DNA of 64,000 bases. Source: Pseudomonas asplenii (GTDB taxonomy: Bacteria; Pseudomonadota; Gammaproteobacteria; Pseudomonadales; Pseudomonadaceae). Every line of letters begins with the position of its first letter. The stretch's first letter is position 1. Below the pieces are notes generated by a model. It was not told the DNA's origin. It did not search any database and saw nothing but the letters and a program-made list of their open reading frames with translations. Positions 8,845-19,233 of this stretch are shown in pieces. Position numbers and translations under genes: made by a program. The stretch lies in the NCBI RefSeq assembly GCF_001293465.1, contig NZ_JSYZ01000014.1, positions 275,114 to 339,113 on the forward strand, given 5' to 3'.

Positions 8845-9873
8845 TTATTCGCCTTCCGGACCACGCAGGTTTTCAAACTGGGACATGCCGTCGGGGATCA
8901 GGTTGCGCACGATCGCCTCGAAGTCGGCGTGGACCAGATGCTTCGCCCGGTTCAACAGCACCGGCAGCGGGCTCGAAGGCTCGTGGCGGGTGTAGTAGGC
9001 GAGGATCCGGTCGAGGCTGCGCAACACGTCGTCGCGGTTGCCGATCTCGCCGGTGGCACGTGGCGCCGCGACCGCGGGAGCGTCCGCCGACGGGTATTCG
9101 CTGCTGTCGCCGGTGCCGTCGGTAGCCTCCGGGGCCGGGGCGGCACCGCCCGGGGCGTATTCGGCGAGCACCTGCAACGCCAGCTTGAGCGGTTGGCGCA
9201 GGGCGCTGAGGTCGACCCCCTGGGCCGAGCCGACCTGTTCGGAAACGAAGCGCTCGATGGCTTCCAGCGTGCTGCGGGCCTCGGTGATGGCGTTGCGCAC
9301 GGCCTCCAGTTCATCCGGGTCGGTATCGCGCAGGGCGCCGCTCAGTTCGTCGGGGCTCAGGCTCTCGTCGGCGAAGCTCAACAGGCCGCTGGCGTTCAGT
9401 GCGGCGCGCAGGGTTACGGTGCCGAAGGCCCGCGAGCGGGTCAGCACGCTTTCGCGCAACAACCGCACGTTGGTGTCGCAGGCCAGGCCGGACAAGGCGT
9501 TGACCCGCACCGTGGGGTCATTGTCGTCGTCGGCGTCGAGCAAGGGATAGAGTTCGCCCCAGTATTGCTGGAGCAACTGGTGAATCAGTTCGAGGGCGTC
9601 GCGCAGGCCGGCGAAGCCTTCGAGGGCCAGGCTGCTTTGCGCCAGGAAATGGGTGATGCGCAGGTCTTTGCTGCGTTGCAGCAGGGCCGTGCTCGATTGC
9701 TCGATGACACGCCAGGCGGGCGGTTCTGCCGGTTGCACGGAGTCGCCCATGATGCGCTCGGGTTTACCCTGGGCATCACGTTCCAATTGCAGGAATTGCG
9801 CGTCATATTCCAAGTCCTCGCCGCAGGGCGAGTTCGCGGAAACAGCAGCAAGCAACAACGGCAGGTCCAGCAA
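8845..9873 (-). CDS. tssA: TssA1-type T6SS cap/baseplate protein (TTG start)
   Basis: 342-residue ImpA-family protein, first gene of the leftward operon. The N-terminal ImpA domain shows NSPCGEDLEYDAQFLQLERDA, then WRVIEQSSTALLQRSKDLRI and the LLDADDDNDPTVRVNAL motif at about residues 113-130. A variable Ala/Pro/Glu-rich linker (about 250-285) is followed by a C-terminal segment. The length fits the short TssA1 type. The start is TTG at 9873 with AAGGAG 7 nt upstream; no ATG or GTG gives a better fit. TssA proteins organise the baseplate and sheath distal end. Confidence 0.94.
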   Translation of the reverse strand: MLDLPLLLAAVSANSPCGEDLEYDAQFLQLERDAQGKPERIMGDSVQPAEPPAWRVIEQSSTALLQRSKDLRITHFLAQSSLALEGFAGLRDALELIHQLLQQYWGELYPLLDADDDNDPTVRVNALSGLACDTNVRLLRESVLTRSRAFGTVTLRAALNASGLLSFADESLSPDELSGALRDTDPDELEAVRNAITEARSTLEAIERFVSEQVGSAQGVDLSALRQPLKLALQVLAEYAPGGAAPAPEATDGTGDSSEYPSADAPAVAAPRATGEIGNRDDVLRSLDRILAYYTRHEPSSPLPVLLNRAKHLVHADFEAIVRNLIPDGMSQFENLRGPEGE

Positions 9874-10263
9874 GTTCGATCTCCTTATCGCCTGGCAAAG
9901 TGCCAGCTATTTCCCGAGAAAGTTCCCTCGGGGAAATTCTCATAATTCTCGTGGATATAGGGACTTTGATATCACACGGCCATCATGTATAAACAGGAAG
10001 TTGTGCATTTTTGGTGTAGTACTTGGGGCTTGTCAAGGTAAGCTACTCACCCTTTGTTACAGTTGTGACGGGCTCGGCAAGGCCGTCGACTGCCGGGTCA
10101 TGACCTGTACGATTGTGGGAAAATTGTGGGTAGAATCTTCCAGTTTCGCCGAAATGGCTGAAAATAATGGGGTTTTACCCCGGGGCCGGAAGGCCCGGAC
10201 CGCGCTTGCTGCAGGAACACCGCAGCGGGCCGGCTGTGCGTGGAAGTACTGCAAGGAGGCGCA
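9874..10263. promoter_or_regulatory. Divergent T6SS control region
   Basis: This 390-bp gene-free stretch separates tssA (leftward) from fha1 (rightward) and must hold both operon promoters. It is noticeably more AT-rich in the middle (about 9950-10040) than the flanking genes. It contains one good sigma-70 candidate for fha1 (listed separately), an imperfect stem around 9909-9936 on the tssA side, and several GGA triplets near 10213, 10242 and 10255, the last within the fha1 ribosome site. Such GGA motifs are the contact points of RsmA/CsrA, a known repressor of H1-T6SS translation in P. aeruginosa; their use here is inference. Confidence 0.6.
9966..9993 (+). promoter_or_regulatory. Candidate sigma-70 promoter for the fha1 operon
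   Basis: TTGATA (9966-9971) and TATAAA (9988-9993) are separated by 16 bp, a near-consensus arrangement. Transcription from here would give a leader of roughly 260 nt before the fha1 ATG, long enough for post-transcriptional control. Not tested against alternative start sites. Confidence 0.45.
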
Positions 10264-11766
<1,503 letters not shown>

Positions 11767-11796
11767 GTTGAGGCGGGTGACGGCCTTGAGGGCGCT

Positions 11797-11824
11797 TTCG
11801 CGGGCAAGCCCGCTCCCACAAGGG
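11797..11824. repeat. REP palindrome between fha1 and tssJ
   Basis: The sequence contains the core GCGGGCAAGCCCGC (11800-11813) followed by TCCCACAAGG, which is the widespread Pseudomonas REP unit. It lies in the 137-bp gap between fha1 and tssJ and can form a short hairpin in the operon mRNA. Confidence 0.85.
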
Positions 11825-11903
11825 CCAGTCCCCCGGCAGGTTCTGAAGGCTGAAGGCAACAAACGGATTCAACGGAAAGCCAGACCGTCACTGAGGACGC
11901 AGG

Positions 11904-12401
11904 ATGATTCACCGAGTTTTACTGGCAGCGGCCATGACGCTGCTGCTCAATGCGTGCAGCAAGGACGCGGCCGCACCAGCGCCTGCCGATGAGCCGGCGG
12001 CCGACAGCGCCACCGCTGTCCTGAACTTTCATGCCATCAGCGGTCTCAACCCCGGCGCCAACGGGGCCCCGGCTCCGGTGCGGGTGCGCATTTTCGAGCT
12101 GAAGAACACCGCCAACTTCAATCGAGCCGACTATTTCGCCCTGGCCGAACGGGCCCAGGCGACCCTCGGCGCCGACCTGATCGACCAGGACGAAGTGCTG
12201 GTGCAGCCCGGCGAACAGTTGAGCGTCGAGCGGCCGCTCAACCCCGCGACCCGCCATGTCGGGCTGGTGGTGGGTTATCGCGAGATCGACCAGGCGTTGT
12301 GGCGCAGCGTACTCAGCGTCCAGCCCCGGCAGGTCACCGACTATCAGATCAGCCTCGATGTGCGTGCCGTGCGCAGCGCCGTCGAAGGCTCCGCCCCTTA
12401 G
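11904..12401 (+). CDS. tssJ: TssJ, outer-membrane T6SS lipoprotein
   Basis: 165-residue lipoprotein that anchors the TssLM membrane complex to the outer membrane. A 17-residue signal peptide ends in the lipobox LLNAC (Cys18), followed by an Ala/Pro/Glu-rich spacer and a transthyretin-like beta domain with VRVRIFELKNTANFNRADYF, VLVQPGEQLSVERPL and VGLVVGYREIDQALWR. It starts 15 bp before tssK and 137 bp after fha1. Length and motif order match the TssJ family. Confidence 0.96.
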   Translation: MIHRVLLAAAMTLLLNACSKDAAAPAPADEPAADSATAVLNFHAISGLNPGANGAPAPVRVRIFELKNTANFNRADYFALAERAQATLGADLIDQDEVLVQPGEQLSVERPLNPATRHVGLVVGYREIDQALWRSVLSVQPRQVTDYQISLDVRAVRSAVEGSAP

Positions 12402-12416
12402 GCAAACGGAGAAGCC

Positions 12417-13751
12417 ATGTCCTGGAACAATCGAGTGGTCTGGTCGGAAGGCATGTTCATCGGAACGCAGCACTTCCAGCAGCATGACCGTTACCTGGAA
12501 AACCTGATCGACGCCCGCAGCCGTCCGCTGTCCGCCGGTGCCTGGGGGTTCTCCGAACTGTTGATCGACCAGGGCCTGCTGGCCCAGGGCAAGCTGGCCA
12601 TCGTTTCCGCCAAGGGCCTGCTGCCGGACGGCACGCCGTTCAACATTCCCCACGATGACCTGGCGCCGAGCCCGCTGAGCATCGAGGACAGCCTGCGTGA
12701 CGGGGTGATCTACCTGGCGCTGCCGCTCAAGCGCGCCGGTGCCCGTGACACCGTGGACGAGGGCGAGGAGCTGGGCGGGGCGCGTTACCTGAGCCAGGTG
12801 CGCGAGGTGCGTGACGACAACGCGCCGTTCGAGAACCGGGCGCCGGTGGCCGTCGGTTCCCGGGCCCTGCGCCTGCTGACCGGGGGCGATGGCCTGAGCG
12901 ACTACGCCGCCATCGGCCTGGTACGGATCAAGGAAAAACGCGCCGACCGCGCCCTGGTGCTGGACGAAAGCTATATCCCGCCGGTGCTCGACGTGGCCGC
13001 GAGCAAGCCGCTGGCGGCGTTTCGCAGCGAGCTGCTGGGCCTGCTGCACCAGCGTGGTGAAGCGCTGGCCGGGCGCGTGGTCGCCTCGGGCGCCGGCGGC
13101 GCCTCGGAGATCGCCGATTTCATGCTGCTGCAACTGGTCAACCGCGCCGAGCCGCTGATCAGCCACCTGAGCCAGTTGAGCCCGCTGCACCCGGAACGCT
13201 TCTACAGCGAACTGGTGAGCCTGGCCGGCGAGTTCTCCACCTTTTCCCAGACCGGCCGGCGCCCGGCCGAGTATCCGCAGTACCAGCACGACGCCCTGGC
13301 GCTGAGCTTCGCCCCGGTCATGCAGGCGCTGCGCGAGGCGCTGTCGATGCTGATCGACAGTAAGGCGACGCCGATCCCGATCGTGGAAAAGGCCTACGGC
13401 ATCCATGTGGCGATGCTGGCCGACAGGACGCTGATCGACAACGCAAGCTTCATCCTGGTCGTACGTGCCGACATCCCCAGCGAAACCCTGCGCGGGCGTT
13501 TCGTCCAGCAGAGCAAGATCGGTTCGGTGGAGCACATCCGCGACCTGGTGAACCTGCAACTGCCGGGCATCGGCCTGCTGCCGTTGCCGGTGGCGCCGCG
13601 GCAGATCCCGTTCCACGCCGGCTCCACCTACTACGAGCTCGATCGTGGCAGCGAGCACTGGAAGCAACTGATGCACTCCGGCGGCTTCGCGTTCCATGTC
13701 GCCGGGGAGTTCCCGGGGTTGAACCTGGCTTTCTGGGCCATCCGAGGATAA
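12417..13751 (+). CDS. tssK: TssK, T6SS baseplate-membrane connector
   Basis: 444-residue cytoplasmic trimeric protein that links the TssFG baseplate wedges to the membrane complex. The N-terminus MSWNNRVVWSEGMFIGTQHFQQHDRYLE is diagnostic of the family, as is the C-terminal region with GIGLLPLPVAPRQIPFHAG, YYELDRGSEHWKQL and FHVAGEFPGLNLAFWAIR. Length is normal. The gene sits between tssJ and tssL as in other H1-type loci. Confidence 0.98.
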   Translation: MSWNNRVVWSEGMFIGTQHFQQHDRYLENLIDARSRPLSAGAWGFSELLIDQGLLAQGKLAIVSAKGLLPDGTPFNIPHDDLAPSPLSIEDSLRDGVIYLALPLKRAGARDTVDEGEELGGARYLSQVREVRDDNAPFENRAPVAVGSRALRLLTGGDGLSDYAAIGLVRIKEKRADRALVLDESYIPPVLDVAASKPLAAFRSELLGLLHQRGEALAGRVVASGAGGASEIADFMLLQLVNRAEPLISHLSQLSPLHPERFYSELVSLAGEFSTFSQTGRRPAEYPQYQHDALALSFAPVMQALREALSMLIDSKATPIPIVEKAYGIHVAMLADRTLIDNASFILVVRADIPSETLRGRFVQQSKIGSVEHIRDLVNLQLPGIGLLPLPVAPRQIPFHAGSTYYELDRGSEHWKQLMHSGGFAFHVAGEFPGLNLAFWAIRG

Positions 13752-13757
13752 GCGGCG

Positions 13758-15083
13758 ATGCACTCCAATGAAGATCCGCTGGGCCAGCCAGCCCCGGTAC
13801 CCAACGACCGTACCCAGTTCATGCCGCGGCCCGGTGGCCGCGAGCCCCAGGCCGCGCCACGGGCCGAGCCGAGCGCCCCGCTGTCGATGCCGGCCGCGCC
13901 GCTGCCGATTGGCCAGTCCCAGGGCCTGAACCCGCTGGAAAGCGCCGCCGGCCCGTTGCTGGCGCTGCTCACCCGGCTGCGCAACACCATCGCCCATCCG
14001 GCCCCGGCCAGCCTGCGGGCGCAGTTGCTGGGTTACCTGCGGCAGTTCGAGGAGCGTGCCGAGGCCGCCGGCGTGGCGCGCAACGAGGTGCTGCTGGCGC
14101 GTTATGCGCTGTGCACCGCCCTCGACGAAGCGGTGCTCAGTACCCCATGGGGCAGTACCAGCGAGTGGGGCAAGCAGAGTCTGCTGATCACCGTGCACAA
14201 CGAGGCCTGGGGCGGCGAGAAGGTGTTCCAGCTGCTCGAACACTGCCTGCAGAGCCCGCGCGAGCGCCTGTACCTGCTGGAGCTCTTGTACCTGTGCATG
14301 TGCCTGGGCTTCGAAGGCCGCTACCGGGTCATGAACGACGGCCGCAGCCAGCTGGAGGCGTTGCGTGAGCGCACCGCCGCGACCATCCGCAGTGCCCGTG
14401 GCGAATACGAGCGTGAACTGTCGCCGCGCTGGCGCGGCCTGACCGTGGCCCGCGACCGCCTCAGCCAGTTCATGCCGCCCTGGGTCGGCGTGGCGATCGG
14501 CCTTGCGCTGCTGCTGGCCCTGCTGTTCGGCCTGCGCATGAAGCTGGCCGCCGACGCCGAGCCGGTGTTCAAGAACATCCATGCCCTGGGCGAGATCCCG
14601 GTGCAGACCATCGACCGGCCGGTGGTACAGCCCAAGGTGGTCGAGCGGCCGCGCCTGGCCGGTTTCCTCGCCGAGGAAATCAGGGCTGGCAAGGTCGCGG
14701 TGGAGGACAAGGTCGACCGTTCGGTGGTGACCATCCGCGGCGACGAACTGTTCGCCTCGGGCAGCGCCAGCATCGTCGATGACTTCCAGCCGCTGATGCT
14801 GCGCATCGCCGATGCGATCCGCAAGGTCAAGGGCCAGGTGCGGGTCACCGGCCACAGCGACAACCGTCCGATCGCCACCCTGCGCTTCCCGTCGAACTGG
14901 GCGTTGTCCCAGGCGCGGGCCGAGCAGGTGCTGCAGATCCTCGCGGCGAAGACCGGCCAGCCCGAGCGCTTCAGTGCCGAAGGGCGCAGCGACACCGAGC
15001 CGCTGGCGTCGAACGCCACGGCCGAAGGCCGGGCGAAGAATCGCCGGGTGGAAATCACAGTCTTTGCGGAGGGAGTCGAGTGA
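13758..15083 (+). CDS. tssL: TssL (DotU-like) with C-terminal OmpA peptidoglycan-binding domain
   Basis: 441-residue inner-membrane protein of the TssJLM complex. A Pro/Ala-rich N-terminus (to about 50) precedes the DotU cytoplasmic domain (about 55-235, with RYALCTALDEAVLSTPWG and LYLCMCLGFEGRYRV). A single transmembrane helix lies near residues 240-258, and the periplasmic C-terminus is an OmpA-like domain (about 310-440) with TGHSDNRPI and NRRVEITV. Such 'specialised' TssL proteins anchor the machine to peptidoglycan. The stop overlaps the tssM start by 4 bp. Confidence 0.97.
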   Translation: MHSNEDPLGQPAPVPNDRTQFMPRPGGREPQAAPRAEPSAPLSMPAAPLPIGQSQGLNPLESAAGPLLALLTRLRNTIAHPAPASLRAQLLGYLRQFEERAEAAGVARNEVLLARYALCTALDEAVLSTPWGSTSEWGKQSLLITVHNEAWGGEKVFQLLEHCLQSPRERLYLLELLYLCMCLGFEGRYRVMNDGRSQLEALRERTAATIRSARGEYERELSPRWRGLTVARDRLSQFMPPWVGVAIGLALLLALLFGLRMKLAADAEPVFKNIHALGEIPVQTIDRPVVQPKVVERPRLAGFLAEEIRAGKVAVEDKVDRSVVTIRGDELFASGSASIVDDFQPLMLRIADAIRKVKGQVRVTGHSDNRPIATLRFPSNWALSQARAEQVLQILAAKTGQPERFSAEGRSDTEPLASNATAEGRAKNRRVEITVFAEGVE

Positions 15084-18000
15084 AGGCTTTTTTCGGTTTT
15101 GTCATTCGCTGGGTGATCCCGGTGCTGGGGCTGATCGCCCTGAGCCTGATCATCTGGTTCGTCGGCCCGTTGCTGGAAGTGCTGGTGCCGGAAGGGCGGC
15201 GCTGGGCGCTGATCATCCTGATCTTCGCGATCTGGATCGCTTATCGCGTGTTCCGCCTGATCCAGGCCCGCCGCCAGGCGGCGAAGGTCATGCAGAGCCT
15301 GGCCGCGGATACGCCGCCGGATGCGGCCAGCGTCGCCACCGCCGAAGAGCTGGCGACCCTGCGCCAACGCATGGACGAGGCCCTGGCCCTGCTGAAAAAG
15401 GCCCGGCTCGGTGGCGACGAGCGCCGTAACCTGTACGAGCTGCCGTGGTACGTGATCATCGGCCCGCCCGGTTCGGGCAAGACCACCGCGCTGGTCAACT
15501 CCGGCCTGCATTTCCCCCTGGCCGCGCAACTGGGCGCCGGGGCGATCCGCGGTGTCGGCGGTACCCGCAACTGCGACTGGTGGTTCACCGACGAGGCCGT
15601 GCTGCTCGATACCGCCGGCCGCTACACCACCCAGGACAGCCATGCCCAGGTGGACAAGGCGGCCTGGCTGGGTTTCCTCGACCTGCTCAAGACCCAGCGT
15701 TCGCGCCGGCCGATCGATGGTGCGTTCATCGCCATCAGCCTGTCCGACCTGCTGCTCGGCACCGACGCCGAACGGGCGGCCCATGCCGCGGCGATCCGCG
15801 CCCGGATCCAGGAGTTGTACACCCAGCTCGGCGTGCGCTTCCCGATCTACCTGATGCTGACCAAGCTCGACCTGGTGCCGGGTTTCATGGAGTTCTTCGA
15901 CTCCCTGAGCAAGGAAGAGCGGGCACAGGTGTGGGGCACGACCTTCACCCTGGACGACGGCAAGAACGCCGAAAGCCCGCTGGTGCACTTCAAGGGCGAA
16001 TTCGCGGCTCTGGAGCAGCGGCTCAACGAGCGCCTGGTGGAGCGTCTGCAGCAGGAGCGCGACCCGGCCCGGCGTGACCTGATCTATGGTTTCCCGCAAC
16101 AGTTCGGCGCGCTGCGCGAGTGCCTGCAGAGCTTCCTCGACGGTGTGTTCAAGCCCAACGCCTATGAAGACCGCGCGCTGCTGCGCGGGGTGTACTTTAC
16201 CAGCGGCACCCAGGAAGGCAGCCCGATCGACCGTCTGATCGGTGCCATGGCCCAGAGCATGAGCCTGGACCGCCAGCACCTGGCCCGCCAGAGCGGCACC
16301 GGGCGCAGTTACTTCATCGAGAAGCTGTTCACCGCGGTGGCCTTCGCCGAGCGCGGCCTGGTCGGGGTCAACCCCAAGGTCGAGCGGCGGCGCAAGTGGC
16401 TGGCCCGTGGCGTACTGGCGGCGACGGTGGCGGTGGTGCTGCTGGTCAGCACCCTGTGGCTGATCAGCTACAAGGCCAACCAGGCCTATATCGCCCAGGT
16501 CGACCAGAAGGTCGCACCGCTGGGCCAGAGCGTGCAGAACCTCAGCCCGGCGCAACGCGACGTGCTGGCGGTGCTGCCGCTGCTCAATGCGGTCCGGCAC
16601 CTGGCCGGCGATGCGCCGGGCTGGTCCGAGGGGCTGGGGCTGTACCAGGGCGACATGCTCGAGGCCGAGTCCGCCAGCGTCTATCGCAAGCTGCTGATCG
16701 CGGTGTTCGCGCCACGTCTGGTGACCCGTGTCGAGGAACAGTTGCGCAGTGGGGGCAGCTCGGACTTCCTCTACGAGGGCCTGAAGGCCTATCTGATGCT
16801 GGCCGATAACGAGCACTACGACCCGGAGTTCATCAAGGCCTGGATCGCCCTCGACTGGGACCGCAATCTGCCGCGCGACCTGCCGCCGGATCAGCGTCTG
16901 GCCCTGGGCGAGCACCTCAAGGCGCTGTTCGACCGGCATCCGCCGAATGCGCGACTGGACGAGCGGCTGATCGATGACCTGCGGCGGCAGTTGCAACAAC
17001 TGCCGGTGGCGCAACGGGTCTATGACCGGGTCAAGCGCCAGAAGCTGCCGGCCGGAGTCAGTGACTTCCGCATCAGCGACGCCGCCGGCCGCGATGCCGC
17101 GCTGGTGTTCAGCCGCAAGAGCGGCAAGCCGCTGAGCGAACCCCTCAGCGGGTTCTTCACCGCCAAGGGCTACCGCGAGGCGTTTCTGCTGGCCAGCCTG
17201 AACCAGGCCGGGACCCTGGCGGAAGAGCAGTGGGTGCTGGGCCGCGATCAGGGGGAGCAGCAGAACGTCGCCAGCCTGGCGGCGGATGTGCGCCGGCTGT
17301 ACTTCCAGGATTACCTGCGGCAGTGGGATGCGCTGCTGGCCGATATCGACTTCGTGCCGATCACCAGCGTGGCCCAGGCGGCCGACGTGCTGCGGGTGAT
17401 TTCCGGGCCGACCTCGCCATTGAAGAAGCTGCTGGTGGCGGTGGCCAAGGAAACCGACTTGCAGCAGGAAGAGCGCCTGCTGGCGGCCCAGGGCAAGAAG
17501 GTCGACAGCGGCGTCGACCAGATCAAGCAGCGCCTGGGCTCGATGCTCGGTCAGGAACAGCCGGCCAGCGACGCGCCGACGGCACCGGCCGAAGACCCGG
17601 TCAGCGCGCATTTCGCCGAACTCAATGCGCTGGTCAGCAAGGGCGAGGGCGAGCCGGCAGCCATCGATGGCCTGCTGGCGGACATGAACGCGCTGTATGT
17701 GCAGGTCAGCGCCATGGTCGGGGCCAGTGGCGATGCCCTGCTCGGTGAGGCCAAGAACCAGGCCGCGGGTGCCGCCGCCCGGGTCAGCCTGAATGCCGAG
17801 CGGCAGCCACCGCTGGTGCAGGGCCTGGTCAAGTCGGTGGTCAGCTCGACCACCAACAGCATGATGGGCGGGGTGCGCAACCAATTGAACGCGGCCTGGG
17901 TCAGCGAGGTGGTGAACGTCTACCGGCAGTCCCTCAGCGGGCGTTATCCGTTGTCCCCCGGCAGTTCCCGGGATGCGACCCTCGACGACTTCGGCCAGTT

Positions 18001-18583
18001 CTTCGGCGTCGGCGGGGTGATGGACAACTACTTCCGCAAGTACCTGCAACCCTATGTCGACACCTCGACGGCGACCTGGCGCTGGCAGCCGGGGGCGGCG
18101 CAGAAGCTGGGGATTTCTCCGGGCGTGCTGCAGACCTTCCAGCGCGCCGCGGCGATTCGCGATGCGTTCTTCCGCTCCGGTGGCACCCAGCCGATCGTAC
18201 GCTTCGAGCTCAAGCCGGTGGCGATGGATGCTTCGATCACCCAGTTCCTGCTCGACCTCGACGGCCAGCAGATCAGCTACGACCACGGCCCGAGCCGCCC
18301 GGTGGCGATGCAGTGGCCGAATCCGGGCAGCATCGGCGTGGTGCGCCTGTCGATCTCGCCTCCTTCGGCCACCGGCCGTTCCGGCGTGACCCTGGACGGT
18401 CCGTGGGCCTGGTTCCGCCTGCTGGAGCAGTCGGACCTGGTGGCCGGCAACTCGCCGGACCGCTTCAACCTGCGCCTGCGGGTCGATGGTGCGAGCATCT
18501 CCTACGAGCTGCGCGCCAACAGTGCCTTCAACCCGTTCAAGAGCCGCGTGCTCAGCGGCTTCAGCCTGCCGGAGCGCCTATGA
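15080..18583 (+). CDS. tssM: TssM (IcmF-like), T6SS inner-membrane/periplasmic channel protein
   Basis: 1167-residue core component that spans the inner membrane and reaches TssJ. Two transmembrane helices lie near the N-terminus (about 5-60) and a third at about 445-465. Between them the cytoplasmic NTPase-like domain carries a Walker A motif, GPPGSGKT at residues 128-135, so this copy keeps a canonical P-loop. The long periplasmic region ends in a beta-rich TssJ-binding domain. The start overlaps tssL (4 bp) and the TGA overlaps tagF (ATGA), showing tight coupling. Confidence 0.98.
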   Translation: MKAFFGFVIRWVIPVLGLIALSLIIWFVGPLLEVLVPEGRRWALIILIFAIWIAYRVFRLIQARRQAAKVMQSLAADTPPDAASVATAEELATLRQRMDEALALLKKARLGGDERRNLYELPWYVIIGPPGSGKTTALVNSGLHFPLAAQLGAGAIRGVGGTRNCDWWFTDEAVLLDTAGRYTTQDSHAQVDKAAWLGFLDLLKTQRSRRPIDGAFIAISLSDLLLGTDAERAAHAAAIRARIQELYTQLGVRFPIYLMLTKLDLVPGFMEFFDSLSKEERAQVWGTTFTLDDGKNAESPLVHFKGEFAALEQRLNERLVERLQQERDPARRDLIYGFPQQFGALRECLQSFLDGVFKPNAYEDRALLRGVYFTSGTQEGSPIDRLIGAMAQSMSLDRQHLARQSGTGRSYFIEKLFTAVAFAERGLVGVNPKVERRRKWLARGVLAATVAVVLLVSTLWLISYKANQAYIAQVDQKVAPLGQSVQNLSPAQRDVLAVLPLLNAVRHLAGDAPGWSEGLGLYQGDMLEAESASVYRKLLIAVFAPRLVTRVEEQLRSGGSSDFLYEGLKAYLMLADNEHYDPEFIKAWIALDWDRNLPRDLPPDQRLALGEHLKALFDRHPPNARLDERLIDDLRRQLQQLPVAQRVYDRVKRQKLPAGVSDFRISDAAGRDAALVFSRKSGKPLSEPLSGFFTAKGYREAFLLASLNQAGTLAEEQWVLGRDQGEQQNVASLAADVRRLYFQDYLRQWDALLADIDFVPITSVAQAADVLRVISGPTSPLKKLLVAVAKETDLQQEERLLAAQGKKVDSGVDQIKQRLGSMLGQEQPASDAPTAPAEDPVSAHFAELNALVSKGEGEPAAIDGLLADMNALYVQVSAMVGASGDALLGEAKNQAAGAAARVSLNAERQPPLVQGLVKSVVSSTTNSMMGGVRNQLNAAWVSEVVNVYRQSLSGRYPLSPGSSRDATLDDFGQFFGVGGVMDNYFRKYLQPYVDTSTATWRWQPGAAQKLGISPGVLQTFQRAAAIRDAFFRSGGTQPIVRFELKPVAMDASITQFLLDLDGQQISYDHGPSRPVAMQWPNPGSIGVVRLSISPPSATGRSGVTLDGPWAWFRLLEQSDLVAGNSPDRFNLRLRVDGASISYELRANSAFNPFKSRVLSGFSLPERL

Positions 18584-19233
18584 CGACAGTCGGTTACTAC
18601 GGCAAGCTGGCCAGCCGCGGCGATTTCGTCAGCCGTGGACTGCCTCAGGATTTCGTGCAGCCGTGGGACGCCTGGCTGGCGTCCGGGCTGCATGCCAGCC
18701 AGCAGCAGTTGGGCAGCGAATGGTTGAACGTGTACCTGGTCAGCCCGCTCTGGCGCTTCGTGCTGGCAGCGGGGGTCTGCGGCCCGGAGGCGGTGGCCGG
18801 TGTGCTGATGCCGAGCATCGATCGGGTCGGACGCTACTTTCCGTTGACCATCGCCCAGCCGCTGGATGATGGGCATGCCCTGGCGACGGTGGTCGGCGGT
18901 GCCGATGACTGGTTCGAGCGGGCCGAAGCGCTGTTGCTGGCGACCCTGGAGGAGGGCGCCAGTTTCGAGGCGTTCGAGCACGGTGTGCAGAACCTCGGCC
19001 GGCTGGTGTACGCCAACAAGACGCCGGGCAGCGAGTTCGCCGGTCTGCAGCGCTTTGCCGCGCTCGATGCCCAGAGCCGCGCCCAGGCCCTGGCCGAACA
19101 GGCCTGTGTCGGTTCGAGCCTGTGGTGGGGGCGGGGGTCGCAGCGGATCGACGCGGGCCTGATGCGTTGCCAGGGGCTGCCGGCCACCGCCGATTTCGGC
19201 AGTTTCCTGCTGGGCAAGGGAGTGGCGAGCTAA
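18580..19233 (+). CDS. tagF: TagF, post-translational repressor of T6SS
   Basis: 217-residue cytoplasmic protein that in P. aeruginosa H1 represses assembly independently of the Ppk/Ppp switch. The N-terminus TTVGYYGKLASRGDFVSRGLP and the following WDAWLASGL, WRFVLAAGVCG, GVLMPSIDRVGRYFPL blocks are the DUF2094 family pattern. The ATG at 18580 overlaps the tssM stop; the open frame extends upstream inside tssM but lacks family similarity. It is not fused to a PppA domain, which is a separate gene starting at the next base after the stop. Confidence 0.95.
   Translation: MTTVGYYGKLASRGDFVSRGLPQDFVQPWDAWLASGLHASQQQLGSEWLNVYLVSPLWRFVLAAGVCGPEAVAGVLMPSIDRVGRYFPLTIAQPLDDGHALATVVGGADDWFERAEALLLATLEEGASFEAFEHGVQNLGRLVYANKTPGSEFAGLQRFAALDAQSRAQALAEQACVGSSLWWGRGSQRIDAGLMRCQGLPATADFGSFLLGKGVAS

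Noticed and set aside
11919..14855. 978-codon minus-strand frame opposite tssJ-tssL
   Set aside because: Shadow of three well-identified T6SS genes.
14321..18286. 1321-codon minus-strand open frame opposite tssM
   Set aside because: Shadow of TssL/TssM; no domain and no ribosome site.
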